Source of the DNA: Sphingobium chungbukense
GTDB lineage: Bacteria; Pseudomonadota; Alphaproteobacteria; Sphingomonadales; Sphingomonadaceae
Assembly: GCF_001005725.1 (NCBI RefSeq)
Contig: NZ_LBIC01000003.1
Location: forward strand, 310,001-374,000
Reading direction: 5' to 3'
DNA length: 64,000 bases
Shown: positions 16,501 through 24,294 of the stretch, piece by piece
Layout of the letters: each line of letters starts with the position of its first letter
How positions within the stretch are numbered: the stretch's first letter is position 1
The notes under the pieces: generated by a model
What the model was told of the DNA's origin: nothing
Databases searched by the model: none
Seen by the model: the letters and a program-made list of their open reading frames with translations, nothing else
Program-made: the position numbers and the translations under genes

Positions 16501-17837
16501 TTCCATTGGGTCAGTATGGGGATCAGCTTGTCGTAGATGCCGGGCGAGCCATCCGGCGGTCTTATGTCCTCCAGTTCCTGGCTTTGGTCCATGTCGACAC
16601 GCGCGGCAACGATGCCGGAATCGCGCGTCAGATGCAGGCCCACCGACAGGCCGGTCCCATTGACCGCATAGCTTATCGCCTGTTGCAGCATATTGGCGTC
16701 GGCCATGACACCATCGCTGGAGAAGAGGACGTTGCGCGCCGGTCCCGTCTGGGTGGCGAGGGCCGCCGAATAGGTCTGGCCGCCATTGATGGTTTCGGTC
16801 GCGATCGTCTGGCCGGTGCCGCTGACGCTGGTGAAGGCATTCCATCCGACATTGGTATAGCTGTTGACGAGCTGCCCGTTCGTATAATGATCCAATACGA
16901 GGCCGGTCGGGTCGGTTGCGTTCACCTGCACGTTGCCGGTGCCGCCCGTGACGCGCGTGGCATCGAACAGCACCTTCATCGCGGCATAGGGATCGCCTGG
17001 AAGCGGATCGCCACCAATGGTGCCCCCACTCACATGGGGCTGGTTCGTCATGAACTCGCCTGCGGCGACAAGTCCGATGCCCAATTGCTTGCTGGCTATT
17101 TCAAGCGTGTGGGTGATCGCCTCCACCTGGTCGACGGGCACGTTGCGGAAGGACGGAAACACCAGCGCATCATAATGCGAAAGCTTGTTGAGGTCGGTAA
17201 GATCGGCCTCGGTCAAGATGTCGAAGGGGATACCGGCCTGCATCGCCTGGGACTGGATCGACATGAAGAGCTGGGAATAGGCGGTCGAGTTGAAATAGGC
17301 ATCGGACGTCGTCTGCGAAAAAACGATACCGATCCGCATGTCGGGCGCCTCGGTCGCGGTCGGCTGATTGAAGACCGTGAAAGGGGCGGACAGATAGTTG
17401 GACGGAAGGAAGGTCGTGTCGTTGATATCATAGTAGCTGTACATCGCCGACGGATTGCCGACGGCGGCGGTCGGCAGCCGGAATTCGACGACAGTGTGAT
17501 CTGCGGACCAGGCAGCGGTCAGGCCGCTGAGCACCAGGGTCTGACCTGCGCCGCCGGTATAGAGATTGATCGTCCCGTCGGCCGCGAAATTGATGTTATA
17601 TTCCGCGCCTCCTGCAAATCCGAATATCTGATAGCCGGTTGAGGTCTTGCCATCCGTGTTCAGCCAGACAGTCGTGTTCGTGCCGATGGCGACAGGCGCC
17701 TTCAGGGCGAAGACAAAGTCGCCATTATCCACGGTTGAATAGATTTGATAGGCGGGATTACTGTTATCGTCGATCCGATCGGTCGCGAACCAGTCATCCA
17801 GAGAGCCGTCTATTGTGACGCTGTGGCCAAAGGTCAT
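13575..17837 (-). CDS. Giant RTX protein carrying a PelA/CE4-like deacetylase domain and cadherin-like repeats; probable T1SS substrate
   Basis: 1420 residues with no N-terminal signal peptide. In order: a DOMON/CBM9-like domain (about 5-165, starting VTIDGSLDDWF); a Rossmann/GATase-like domain (about 167-395, MRIGIVFSQ... LVFPSF... GIGLVAAGEF) in the place of the reductase-like domain of PelA; a polysaccharide deacetylase-like domain (about 398-670) with RVDMD (D415, D417) and the metal motif H486-SLT-H490; a beta-rich linker; four cadherin-like repeats of about 105 residues (about 822-1245, each with ITSNGGGAS and VRASDG-type cores); RTX nonapeptides (about 1255-1325, GGAGNDSITGG type); and a serralysin-like C-terminal part ending ASDFLL. 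It is first in the Pel operon. The family of each domain is well supported; the Pel-deacetylase role is inference from motif spacing and location. Confidence 0.85.
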   Translation of the reverse strand: MTFGHSVTIDGSLDDWFATDRIDDNSNPAYQIYSTVDNGDFVFALKAPVAIGTNTTVWLNTDGKTSTGYQIFGFAGGAEYNINFAADGTINLYTGGAGQTLVLSGLTAAWSADHTVVEFRLPTAAVGNPSAMYSYYDINDTTFLPSNYLSAPFTVFNQPTATEAPDMRIGIVFSQTTSDAYFNSTAYSQLFMSIQSQAMQAGIPFDILTEADLTDLNKLSHYDALVFPSFRNVPVDQVEAITHTLEIASKQLGIGLVAAGEFMTNQPHVSGGTIGGDPLPGDPYAAMKVLFDATRVTGGTGNVQVNATDPTGLVLDHYTNGQLVNSYTNVGWNAFTSVSGTGQTIATETINGGQTYSAALATQTGPARNVLFSSDGVMADANMLQQAISYAVNGTGLSVGLHLTRDSGIVAARVDMDQSQELEDIRPPDGSPGIYDKLIPILTQWKAAYNFVGSFFAVAGTSTQVQQAALPYYRDILALGNEIGTHSLTHPEDTNKLTAAQIQTEFQSSTAILNSLIGSPFQVAGAAVPGMPETLPVSQEIMKYVTDYLTGGYAAQGAGFPNAFGYMTPANQSQIYFAPNTSFDFTLVEFQGKSVADATTAWLAEFDKLVANAGTPVIVWPWHDYGAADFVSGSPTANSPYDISMFNAWLQHAVAANMEFVTLDDLAHRMMALKNSTITSTVVGNTITASVTGANVGNLSLDVDRQGSLVIQNVTGWYAYDKDSIFLPQSGGTFTIHMGAAADDVTHITDLPMRSVLMSLTGDGRNLAFSLQGEGKVVIDIANPGGKAVVVNGATLVSQVGEIVTLDIGSYGLHNVTLETGYPPVITSNGGGASAALSRAENGTAVTTVTATDADVGTVIAYSISGGADAAKFAINSTTGVLSFVNAPNFEAPTDVGQNNVYDVIVRASDGYLFDDQAIAVTITNVNEAPVITSNGGGASAAISVPENTLPVTMVQATDPDAGTTLVYSITGGPDRTAFAIDPATGALSFLSPPNYDAPGDANGNNVYSVTVRASDGALFDEQAINVTVTNVNESPPVITSGGGGDAAAISVSSGTKPVMKVTAIDPDANTVLVYSISGGADAAKFTINSSTGQLNFVNAPNVLLPTDAGGNNVYDVTVRASDGTLYDEQAIAVTVTILNAPPIIISNGGGASSTIRMAENGTAVTKVVATDANIGQTVTYSLGSAVDGNLFTIDAQTGVLTFKTAPDFENPTDSNLDNRYQVQVLATDSLGAQDFQNLTVVINNVTGVSLTAPSGGGTLIGGGEEDTLKGAAGNDTLIGNGGNDRLTGNGGADTIDGGAGNDSITGGAGADILTGGSGADLFIYNATGNSTPLAMDRIMDFEEGLDKIDLSSIDANPALSGNQAFAFVTGAFTAPGQVHVYSNGTDTFVEANTDNNPATVEMAIRLIGVHNLTASDFLL

Positions 17838-18401
17838 GACAAACCCCCAAACTTATGGATCCTGAAAATCACGTCATAAGTTTGCGACCGAATATATTTT
17901 GGTTTTGTCGGTAAAACCCAGTCATGTACATAAATGGGATAATGAAAGACACGCCTCCTCTTTGGCAGCGATGACAATCGATACCATCCGGGCTGTCCCG
18001 GCCATTATCCGCGCCAATGAGGCTGTGTCAGGGTATAAGCATTACTTTGCTCGAATGCCCTTGCGGTCCAAAAGATAGGAAGCTCCGCATATGGCTACAG
18101 TCACACCGCGCATCTTGATGGGGCGACTCGGTTTTTAGAAGTTTTTACCCATGGTTAATGTGCTGTTAGGCATGATCTAATGTCAACTTCAATGAACACA
18201 TATCCCCAAAAAATTTTGCAGGTAATGCCATTGTTATCCGGATATTCAGCATAGGAACCTATTGATTATAATATTATGTCTATATCTATAGATATATCCA
18301 AGCATGAACCGTTTTTCTTTATAAAGCTGCCAGCTTCGATCGACCGTCCCGCCGGAAACGTTTCGTTGATTCAGGATCAATGCTCCCAAACTACAGGGAC
18401 G
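17838..18401. promoter_or_regulatory. 564-bp AT-rich divergent control region
   Basis: No coding sequence is convincing here. The region separates the leftward Pel/RTX operon from the rightward hydrolase lipoprotein and must hold both promoters. It is far more AT-rich than the genes, especially 17870-17950 and 18120-18300. A perfect 16-bp palindrome TATATCTATAGATATA lies at 18281-18296, next to a smaller one (ATAATATTAT, about 18268-18277). These could be operators. I could not identify a known regulator site or a clear sigma-70 pair. Confidence 0.5.
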
Positions 18402-19316
18402 ATGATTGTGTTTCACGCGCGCAAAAAGCTCTCGCAAATCAGTGCCCTTGCCATCGCGGCCTTGATGCTGGCCAGTTGTGGCGGCGGAGGCAGCAACGAT
18501 AGTGCGCCTACACCGACTCCTGCGCCAACGCCTTCGCCGTCTCCTTCGCCCAGTCCATCACCCTCCCCGCCCCCGTCACCGACGCCGCTGTCCAGTTGGG
18601 ACTGGATATTGCAGAGTCAGGGATTGCCGGCGACACCCCCGGCGGTCGCCTATCTCGATGTCGACGGGTTCGACACCCCGGCCAGTTATGTGACGCTCGC
18701 CAAGGCCAGCGGGATCAGGACGATCTGTTATCTCGACATCGGATCGGCCGAAAATAACCGCCCTGACTATGCCGCCCTGGCCGCCATTTCCGGGCTGTTG
18801 GGCAACAGCTATCCCGGCTTTGCGGGGGAACGCTATATCGACATCCGCCGCTATCCCGAGTTCATCCAGATCATGGATGACCGATTGCGCATGTGCCGCG
18901 ACAAGGGATTCGATTATGTCGAATTCGACGTGATGGATTCATTCGAGGATGGGGCATCGACCACGGGCTTCGCTCTGACGGAACAGAATATGGTCGATTA
19001 TGTCACCGCCCTGTCCAACCGGGCCCGGAGCTATGGGCTGAAACCTGTGCAGAAGAATGCGGGTGGATCATCGGTCAAGCTCGTTTCGCTATTCGATGCG
19101 ATCCTGTTCGAAGACTGCGTCCTGGACAATTTCTGTTCCGATGCCGCGCCCTATGTCGCGGCGGGCAAACCCGCCTTCAATGCGGAATATCCGGAGGAAT
19201 GGCCGACAGGCGCATTCGACCGGACACGGGTATGCAGCGTGTCGGCCAGTGCGCGGATTTCCACCATCATCACCGTCGTGGCGCTCGACCGGCCAGCATC
19301 CGACCGATGCAGCTGA
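18402..19316 (+). CDS. Lipoprotein of the endo-alpha-1,4-polygalactosaminidase (GH114-like) superfamily
   Basis: 304 residues from the ATG at 18402, which has AGGGA just upstream. A lipoprotein signal ends at the lipobox LASC (about residue 25), followed by GGGGS and a long Pro/Thr/Ser linker (about 35-62). The TIM-barrel domain then shows AYLDVDGFDTP, TICYLDIGSAE, FDYVEFDVMDSF, QKNAGG and LFEDCV, with paired cysteines near the end (VCSVSA... DRCS). The fold is the same superfamily as the PelA-type hydrolase at 9960-10823, but the sequences are clearly different. It is divergent from the Pel operon. A Pel- or GalNAc-polymer-cleaving role at the cell surface is inference from fold and position. 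Confidence 0.85.
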   Translation: MIVFHARKKLSQISALAIAALMLASCGGGGSNDSAPTPTPAPTPSPSPSPSPSPSPPPSPTPLSSWDWILQSQGLPATPPAVAYLDVDGFDTPASYVTLAKASGIRTICYLDIGSAENNRPDYAALAAISGLLGNSYPGFAGERYIDIRRYPEFIQIMDDRLRMCRDKGFDYVEFDVMDSFEDGASTTGFALTEQNMVDYVTALSNRARSYGLKPVQKNAGGSSVKLVSLFDAILFEDCVLDNFCSDAAPYVAAGKPAFNAEYPEEWPTGAFDRTRVCSVSASARISTIITVVALDRPASDRCS

Positions 19317-19452
19317 AAACCGACTTCGGGCTTATCCCAGATTTTCGAGAAAGTGGCGCCCCGCACCGGATAAACATAACGAATTTGTGTCGCCGCTTGC
19401 ACTACTCCAGGCCCGCCTATAACCGTCGCCGGCGGCTGTGGTGGGCGCCATG

Positions 19453-20043
19453 TCAAGGTGAATGCCAAGTCACCGCCTCGGGATGGCTATAGGCCATCCG
19501 CGTCGCGATCCCGGAACCCCAATCGCCTCCTTGGACGAGATACCGCGTCTCACCGAACAACTCCGCCATGAGGCCGTGCAACAGTTCCGCGATCCGGATC
19601 GGCCCGACAATGGTTGGGAGGGACATGGAGAAGGCAAAGCCCGGCAACGACGGGACGACCACATCATGCCCATCAGCGACGAGCGGCGCGATGAGCTGCC
19701 CGAACTCGATGAACGAGCCGGGCCAGCCGTGCAGAAGCAGGAGCGGCGGCTGGGCGCCGTCGCCTGTGACATGGATGAAATGAAGGCACGGCCCTTCGAT
19801 CTGCGTGGTGAAATGCGGAAGGAGGTTCAGGCGGCGCTCCGCATCACGCCAGTCGGATTGATTGAACCAATAGTCGATCAGCCGCCCGAGATCCGCCTTC
19901 CCGATCCCGGATTTCCAGCCGCCCGCATCTGGAAGTTGATCCAAGTCATAGGCTTCGACCTTCCGCCTGATCTGGGCGAGCCGGTCGTCGGCTATATGGA
20001 TTGTAAGGGAGTCGCCATCTCTAGAGCCTGAGCTGAGCTTCAA
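19453..20043 (-). pseudogene. Epoxide hydrolase, N-terminal half only
   Basis: 196 residues: the epoxide-hydrolase N-terminal domain (about 10-110) and the first half of the alpha/beta-hydrolase fold, with the oxyanion motif HGWPGSF and the nucleophile elbow GGDWGS (Asp). Homologues run to about 380-400 residues; this frame stops just after AYSHPEAV, where a conserved continuation would be expected. The catalytic acid and histidine are absent, so the product is inactive. Downstream sequence (19317-19452) has no recognisable continuation. The start overlaps the SnoaL-like gene by 23 bases. Confidence 0.75.
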
Positions 20044-20410
20044 TTTCCGCCTTGTCGATCACGGAGAACACCTCGGCGATTTTGCCTGCGGCAAGAGTGT
20101 AAAAGGCGTGCTCATGGAACATGACGCGCCTTCCATCGACAGACAGACCGAGGAATTCGCCGGTCGGTGTGCAATCGAAGCCTATTCGAGACGCGATATG
20201 GCCCTCATCAGCCACGACGAGATCGACGTGGAATTGGAGATCGGGAATGTCGCGGCAATTCTCCTCAAGCATTGCCCGATAACCATCCACACCGAGGGTG
20301 CGCCCGTTGTGAACTGCGTCGTCCGTCACAAATTCGCCGAGCCTTTCCCAGTCTCGGGCATTCAGGCAGGCGATGTAGCGGTTGTAGAAGATGGTAGCAT
20401 TGTTGTGCAT
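20021..20410 (-). CDS. SnoaL-like/ester cyclase family protein
   Basis: 129 residues of the NTF2-like fold used by SnoaL-type cyclases and small isomerases: YNRYIACLNARDWERLGEFV at the start, VDGYRAMLEE, and a closing FHEHAFYTLAAGKIAEVFSV. The length is typical. The substrate is unknown. It precedes the truncated epoxide hydrolase on the same strand and overlaps it, so both probably formed one small catabolic or detoxification unit. Confidence 0.75.
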   Translation of the reverse strand: MHNNATIFYNRYIACLNARDWERLGEFVTDDAVHNGRTLGVDGYRAMLEENCRDIPDLQFHVDLVVADEGHIASRIGFDCTPTGEFLGLSVDGRRVMFHEHAFYTLAAGKIAEVFSVIDKAEIEAQLRL

Positions 20411-20448
20411 CGGAGGTGCTACGCGCGACGAAGCTAACCGTTCCGAAA

Positions 20449-20525
20449 TGGCGCACCCGGAACGATTCGAACGTCCGACCCTCAGATTCGTAGTCTGATG
20501 CTCTATCCAGCTGAGCTACGGGTGC
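20449..20525 (-). tRNA. tRNA-Arg (ACG), copy 1
   Basis: Minus-strand cloverleaf: acceptor GCACCCG / CGGGTGC, D arm AGCTCAGCTGGATAGAGC, anticodon loop CTACGAA with anticodon ACG, T arm with GTTCGAATC, and an encoded CCA. 77 nt including CCA. It reads CGN arginine codons after A34-to-I editing. Identical to the copy at 20676-20752. Confidence 0.97.
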
Positions 20526-20675
20526 GTTGTGGAGGCGCAGATATAAGGGGCAGAGCGGTCTGGCAAGCCCTTAAGTTCGCCATTTTCAAATTAAAATTCC
20601 GTCGGCTTCACAACCACACGCAAGATGCCCGCACCGCTAACGGATCGGACCATGTGCATCGATGTCGGGGGAAAA

Positions 20676-20752
20676 TGGCGCACCCGGAACGATTCGAACG
20701 TCCGACCCTCAGATTCGTAGTCTGATGCTCTATCCAGCTGAGCTACGGGTGC
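20676..20752 (-). tRNA. tRNA-Arg (ACG), copy 2
   Basis: Same sequence and orientation as the copy at 20449-20525, separated by 150 bases. Both carry an encoded CCA. The identity suggests a recent tandem duplication or an integration event at the tRNA. Confidence 0.97.
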
Positions 20753-20889
20753 GTTGGAGTGGCGCAGATAGAAGCGTCAGCCCGATTGGGCAAGCCCCTT
20801 TTTGCAGATTTTTGACGGCCCGTGCCCGTGGAAGCACCGAGCCGCAACCTTTGTCCCGACCCGCTCGTTCCCGCAGCAGGAAAGGATGC

Positions 20890-21396
20890 ATGACGATGAC
20901 CTTCACCCTCAATGAAATCGCCCTGTTGCTGATCGCACTTCTGGTCGGGCTGGTGCTGGGCCTGATGCTGAGCGGGCGTGGCAAATATAAGCGCTATTGG
21001 CGGGACGAACAGCTCGCTCATCGCCAGGCGATCCAGGATCGCGAAACGCGCCTTGCGGCCGCCCAGGACAGAATCGCCGAACTGGAGCAACAATCCGGTC
21101 CGATCGGTCCGGGCACAGCAGAAGCGGTGGCAGGCGCCGTACACGGGCGCGACGATCTCAGCCGCATTCAGGGGATCACGCCACAGGATGAAGTCGCGCT
21201 CAACGAGGCAGGCTATCATCGCTACCGGCAGATCGCCGCCATCGGCAGCGAGCAGGAGGCCGCGCTGGAAACACGTCTGGGACTAAAGCGGGGCGTGATC
21301 GCGCGGGAGGATTGGCGCAAGCAGGCCCGCTTGCTGGACGCACGCAGGGACGACGAACATGCGCGGCTCTACGCGCATCGCGCCCACCAGGCCTGA
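20890..21396 (+). CDS. Small membrane-anchored protein with a helix-hairpin-helix-like C-terminal domain
   Basis: 168 residues from ATG 20890, preceded by AGGAAAGGA; frames further upstream run through the tRNA and are not real. One transmembrane helix (about 6-30, IALLLIALLVGLVLGLML), a charged coiled-coil stretch (about 35-75), then LSRIQGITPQDEVALNEAGYHRYRQIAAI, which resembles the DNA-binding-like HhH module found at the end of many alphaproteobacterial anchored proteins. The function is not known. The downstream hairpin at 21407-21428 probably ends this gene and the convergent ppdK. Confidence 0.75.
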   Translation: MTMTFTLNEIALLLIALLVGLVLGLMLSGRGKYKRYWRDEQLAHRQAIQDRETRLAAAQDRIAELEQQSGPIGPGTAEAVAGAVHGRDDLSRIQGITPQDEVALNEAGYHRYRQIAAIGSEQEAALETRLGLKRGVIAREDWRKQARLLDARRDDEHARLYAHRAHQA

Positions 21397-21406
21397 AAGG
21401 GAGAAA

Positions 21407-21428
21407 GGGCGGGACATCGGTCCCGCCC
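21407..21428. terminator. Bidirectional hairpin between the HhH-like gene and ppdK
   Basis: Perfect 9-bp stem GGGCGGGAC / GTCCCGCCC with loop ATCG. On the minus strand it is followed by TTTCTCCCTTTC, so it is best suited to end ppdK transcription. Confidence 0.7.
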
Positions 21429-21435
21429 CTCCCTG

Positions 21436-24126
21436 TTACTTCCGGTTCGCCAATGCGGCCTGGGCCGCGGCGAGACGGGCGATGGGCACGCGATAGGGCG
21501 ATGCCGACACATAGTCGAGACCGGTCTGCTCGCAGAAGGCGATCGAGGCCGGGTCGCCGCCATGTTCGCCGCAAATGCCCAGCTTGATGCCGCTGCGGGT
21601 CGCGCGGCCACGTTCGGCAGCCAGTTCGATGAGTTCGCCCACGCCTTCGACATCGATGCTGACGAACGGATCACGGGCGAAGATGCCCTTGTCGACATAT
21701 TGTGTCAGGAAGCGGCCCGCATCGTCGCGGCTGATGCCGATGGTGGTCTGCGTCAGGTCGTTGGTGCCGAAGGAGAAGAATTCGCCCACTTCGGCGATCT
21801 CGCCCGCCTTCAATGCGGCGCGGGGCAGTTCGATCATGGTGCCGACCAGATAGTCGACCGAAGCGCCCTGCTCCTCGAACACCTGCTTGGCCACGCTGTC
21901 GACGATGGCCTTCATCAATTCCAGTTCCTTCTTCGTCGCGACGAGCGGGATCATGATTTCGGGGATCGGCGCCCCGAACGAATCTGGGCCGCTGCGCTGC
22001 TTGATGATCAGCGCGGCTTCGAAGATGGCGCGGGCCTGCATTTCGTAGATTTCAGGATAGGTGACACCCAGACGGCAACCGCGGTGGCCCAGCATCGGGT
22101 TGAATTCATGCAGTTCGGCGGCGCGGCGCTTGAGCGTTTCCACGCCGACGCCCGCGGCCTTGGCCACTTCCTCGAACTCCGCTTCGCCATGCGGCAGGAA
22201 TTCGTGCAGCGGCGGATCGAGCAGGCGGATGGTGACGGGCAGGCCCGCCATCACCATGAATATCTGCGCGAAGTCGTCCCGCTGTTCCGGCAGCAACTTG
22301 TCGAGCGCGACGCGGCGGCCCTTTTCGCTGTCCGCCAGGATCATCTCCCGCACGGCGGTGATGCGCGCCGCGTCGAAGAACATATGTTCCGTGCGGCACA
22401 GGCCCACGCCTTCCGCGCCGAAATCGCGAGCGGTCTGGCAATCCAGCGGCGTTTCGGCATTGGCGCGGACCTTGAGGCGGCGGACCTTGTCGGCCCAGCC
22501 CATCAGCACGCCGAAGTCGCCCGCCAGTTCGGGCTGCACGGTCGGGACTTCGCCCGCCATCACTTCGCCGGTCGCGCCGTCGATGGTGAGGACGTCGCCT
22601 TCCTTGAGCGTGCGGTCGCCAATCCGCAGCGTCTTGTTGGCGTTGTCGATCGACAGGCTGCCCGCGCCGGAGACGCAGGGTCGGCCCATGCCGCGCGCCA
22701 CCACGGCGGCGTGGCTGGTCATGCCGCCGCGCGCGGTCAGGATGCCCTTGGCCGCGTGCATGCCGTGAATGTCTTCGGGGCTGGTTTCGACGCGGACGAG
22801 GATGACCGAATCGCCCAGTTCATTGCGGCGCTCGGCGGTGTCGGCGTCGAACACGATCGCGCCCGAAGCCGCACCCGGCGAGGCGGGCAGGCCCTTGGTC
22901 AGCACATCGCGGGGCGCCTTGGGATCGAGCGTGGGGTGCAGAAGCTGGTCGAGCGCGGCGGGATCGACGCGGGCAACGGCCTCTTCCTCCGTGATCAGCC
23001 CTTCATTCGCCATCTCGACCGCGATCTTGAGCGCCGCCTTGGCGGTGCGCTTGCCCGACCTCGTCTGGAGCATCCAGAGCTTGCCCTGCTGCACCGTGAA
23101 CTCGATGTCCTGCATGTCGCGATAATGTTTTTCGAGAATCTCGAACACCCGCGCCAGCTCGGCATAGGTTTCCGGCATCGCCTCTTCCATCGACAGCGGC
23201 TTGGCCCCTGCCCGCTCACGCGCCTGCTGGGTCAGATATTGCGGCGTGCGGATGCCCGCCACCACATCCTCGCCCTGGGCGTTGATCAGATATTCGCCAT
23301 AATAGGCATTCTCGCCGGTCGCGGGGTCGCGGGTGAAGGCGACGCCGGTGGCCGAGGTGTCGCCCATATTGCCGAACACCATCGCCTGCACGTTGACGGC
23401 GGTGCCCCAGTCGTGCGGGATCGAGTTCAGGCGGCGATAGACCTTGGCCCGGTCGGCCTGCCAGGACCCGAACACGGCGCTGATCGCGCCCCAAAGCTGG
23501 TCGTTCACATCCTGCGGGAAGGGTTTGCTCCAAAGCTTTGAAACAAGCGCCTTATATTCGGTGACGAGCGCCTTCCAATCGTTGGCGGTCATTTCCGTGT
23601 CGAGCGTGTAGCCCTGGTCTTCCTTCGCGACTTCAAGGGCTTCCTCGAAGGCGCCATGGTCGAGTTCCAGCACGACGTCCGAATACATCTGGATGAAGCG
23701 GCGATAGCTGTCCCAGGCGAAACGCTCGTCCCCGGATGCAGCGGCGAGGCCGAGCACGGTTTCGTCGTTGAGGCCAAGGTTCAGCACCGTATCCATCATG
23801 CCGGGCATCGAAATGCGCGCACCGGAGCGGACGGACACCAGCAGCGGATCGGCCTTGTCGCCGAACTTCTTGCCGGTGATGCCCTCGATATGGGCGATGC
23901 CGTTCGCGACTTGTGCCTTCAGGCTTTCGGGATAGACGCCGCCATCGGTATAATAGCGGGTGCACATCTCGGTCGTGATGGTGAAGCCCGGAGGCACAGG
24001 CAGGCCGATGGCGGCCATGCCGTCCAGATTGGCGCCCTTGCCGCCGAGAAGATTCTTGTTCCCCTTGCCGCCGTCATCGACGCCACCGCCGAAACGATAA
24101 ACATAACGGGTCGCGGTCGTGCTCAT
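21436..24126 (-). CDS. ppdK: Pyruvate, phosphate dikinase
   Basis: Interconverts pyruvate + ATP + phosphate and PEP + AMP + PPi, an alphaproteobacterial gluconeogenic/glycolytic node. About 896 residues from the ATG at 24126, chosen over 24150 because GGAAGAGG precedes it. The ATP-grasp domain begins YVYRFGGG... LLGGKGANL, the phosphohistidine domain has GGMTSHAAVVARGMG (catalytic His about 472), and the C-terminal PEP-binding barrel has GICGEHGGDP with the catalytic Cys. Full length and intact. It is transcribed away from glyS with a 168-base gap and ends at a strong hairpin. Confidence 0.97.
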   Translation of the reverse strand: MSTTATRYVYRFGGGVDDGGKGNKNLLGGKGANLDGMAAIGLPVPPGFTITTEMCTRYYTDGGVYPESLKAQVANGIAHIEGITGKKFGDKADPLLVSVRSGARISMPGMMDTVLNLGLNDETVLGLAAASGDERFAWDSYRRFIQMYSDVVLELDHGAFEEALEVAKEDQGYTLDTEMTANDWKALVTEYKALVSKLWSKPFPQDVNDQLWGAISAVFGSWQADRAKVYRRLNSIPHDWGTAVNVQAMVFGNMGDTSATGVAFTRDPATGENAYYGEYLINAQGEDVVAGIRTPQYLTQQARERAGAKPLSMEEAMPETYAELARVFEILEKHYRDMQDIEFTVQQGKLWMLQTRSGKRTAKAALKIAVEMANEGLITEEEAVARVDPAALDQLLHPTLDPKAPRDVLTKGLPASPGAASGAIVFDADTAERRNELGDSVILVRVETSPEDIHGMHAAKGILTARGGMTSHAAVVARGMGRPCVSGAGSLSIDNANKTLRIGDRTLKEGDVLTIDGATGEVMAGEVPTVQPELAGDFGVLMGWADKVRRLKVRANAETPLDCQTARDFGAEGVGLCRTEHMFFDAARITAVREMILADSEKGRRVALDKLLPEQRDDFAQIFMVMAGLPVTIRLLDPPLHEFLPHGEAEFEEVAKAAGVGVETLKRRAAELHEFNPMLGHRGCRLGVTYPEIYEMQARAIFEAALIIKQRSGPDSFGAPIPEIMIPLVATKKELELMKAIVDSVAKQVFEEQGASVDYLVGTMIELPRAALKAGEIAEVGEFFSFGTNDLTQTTIGISRDDAGRFLTQYVDKGIFARDPFVSIDVEGVGELIELAAERGRATRSGIKLGICGEHGGDPASIAFCEQTGLDYVSASPYRVPIARLAAAQAALANRK

Positions 24127-24294
24127 GCTGGCCTCTTCCATTGTCAACATAATCGCGGCTCTCCTGCACTGATTGCCGTGTCCTTGTGCGTTGCAACAAA
24201 ACTTTAAAACAGGGGAGCGATAAACGCACCTGCTTTTACGATAATTGCTCTCTTACTTCACTGATTTTCCCGCTTGGGCGGGTATCTTTCGGTA

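Noticed and set aside
15834..17642. 602-codon plus-strand frame opposite the RTX gene
   Set aside because: Antisense shadow of the RTX gene; His/Gly/Arg-rich, no ribosome site or domain.
18246..18437. 63-codon minus-strand frame before the GH114-like lipoprotein
   Set aside because: Lies in the AT-rich control region, with no ribosome site and no similarity.
20498..20889. Coding extension of the HhH-like gene back to 20662
   Set aside because: It would translate through a tRNA gene. ATG 20890 has a good ribosome site and starts the membrane helix.
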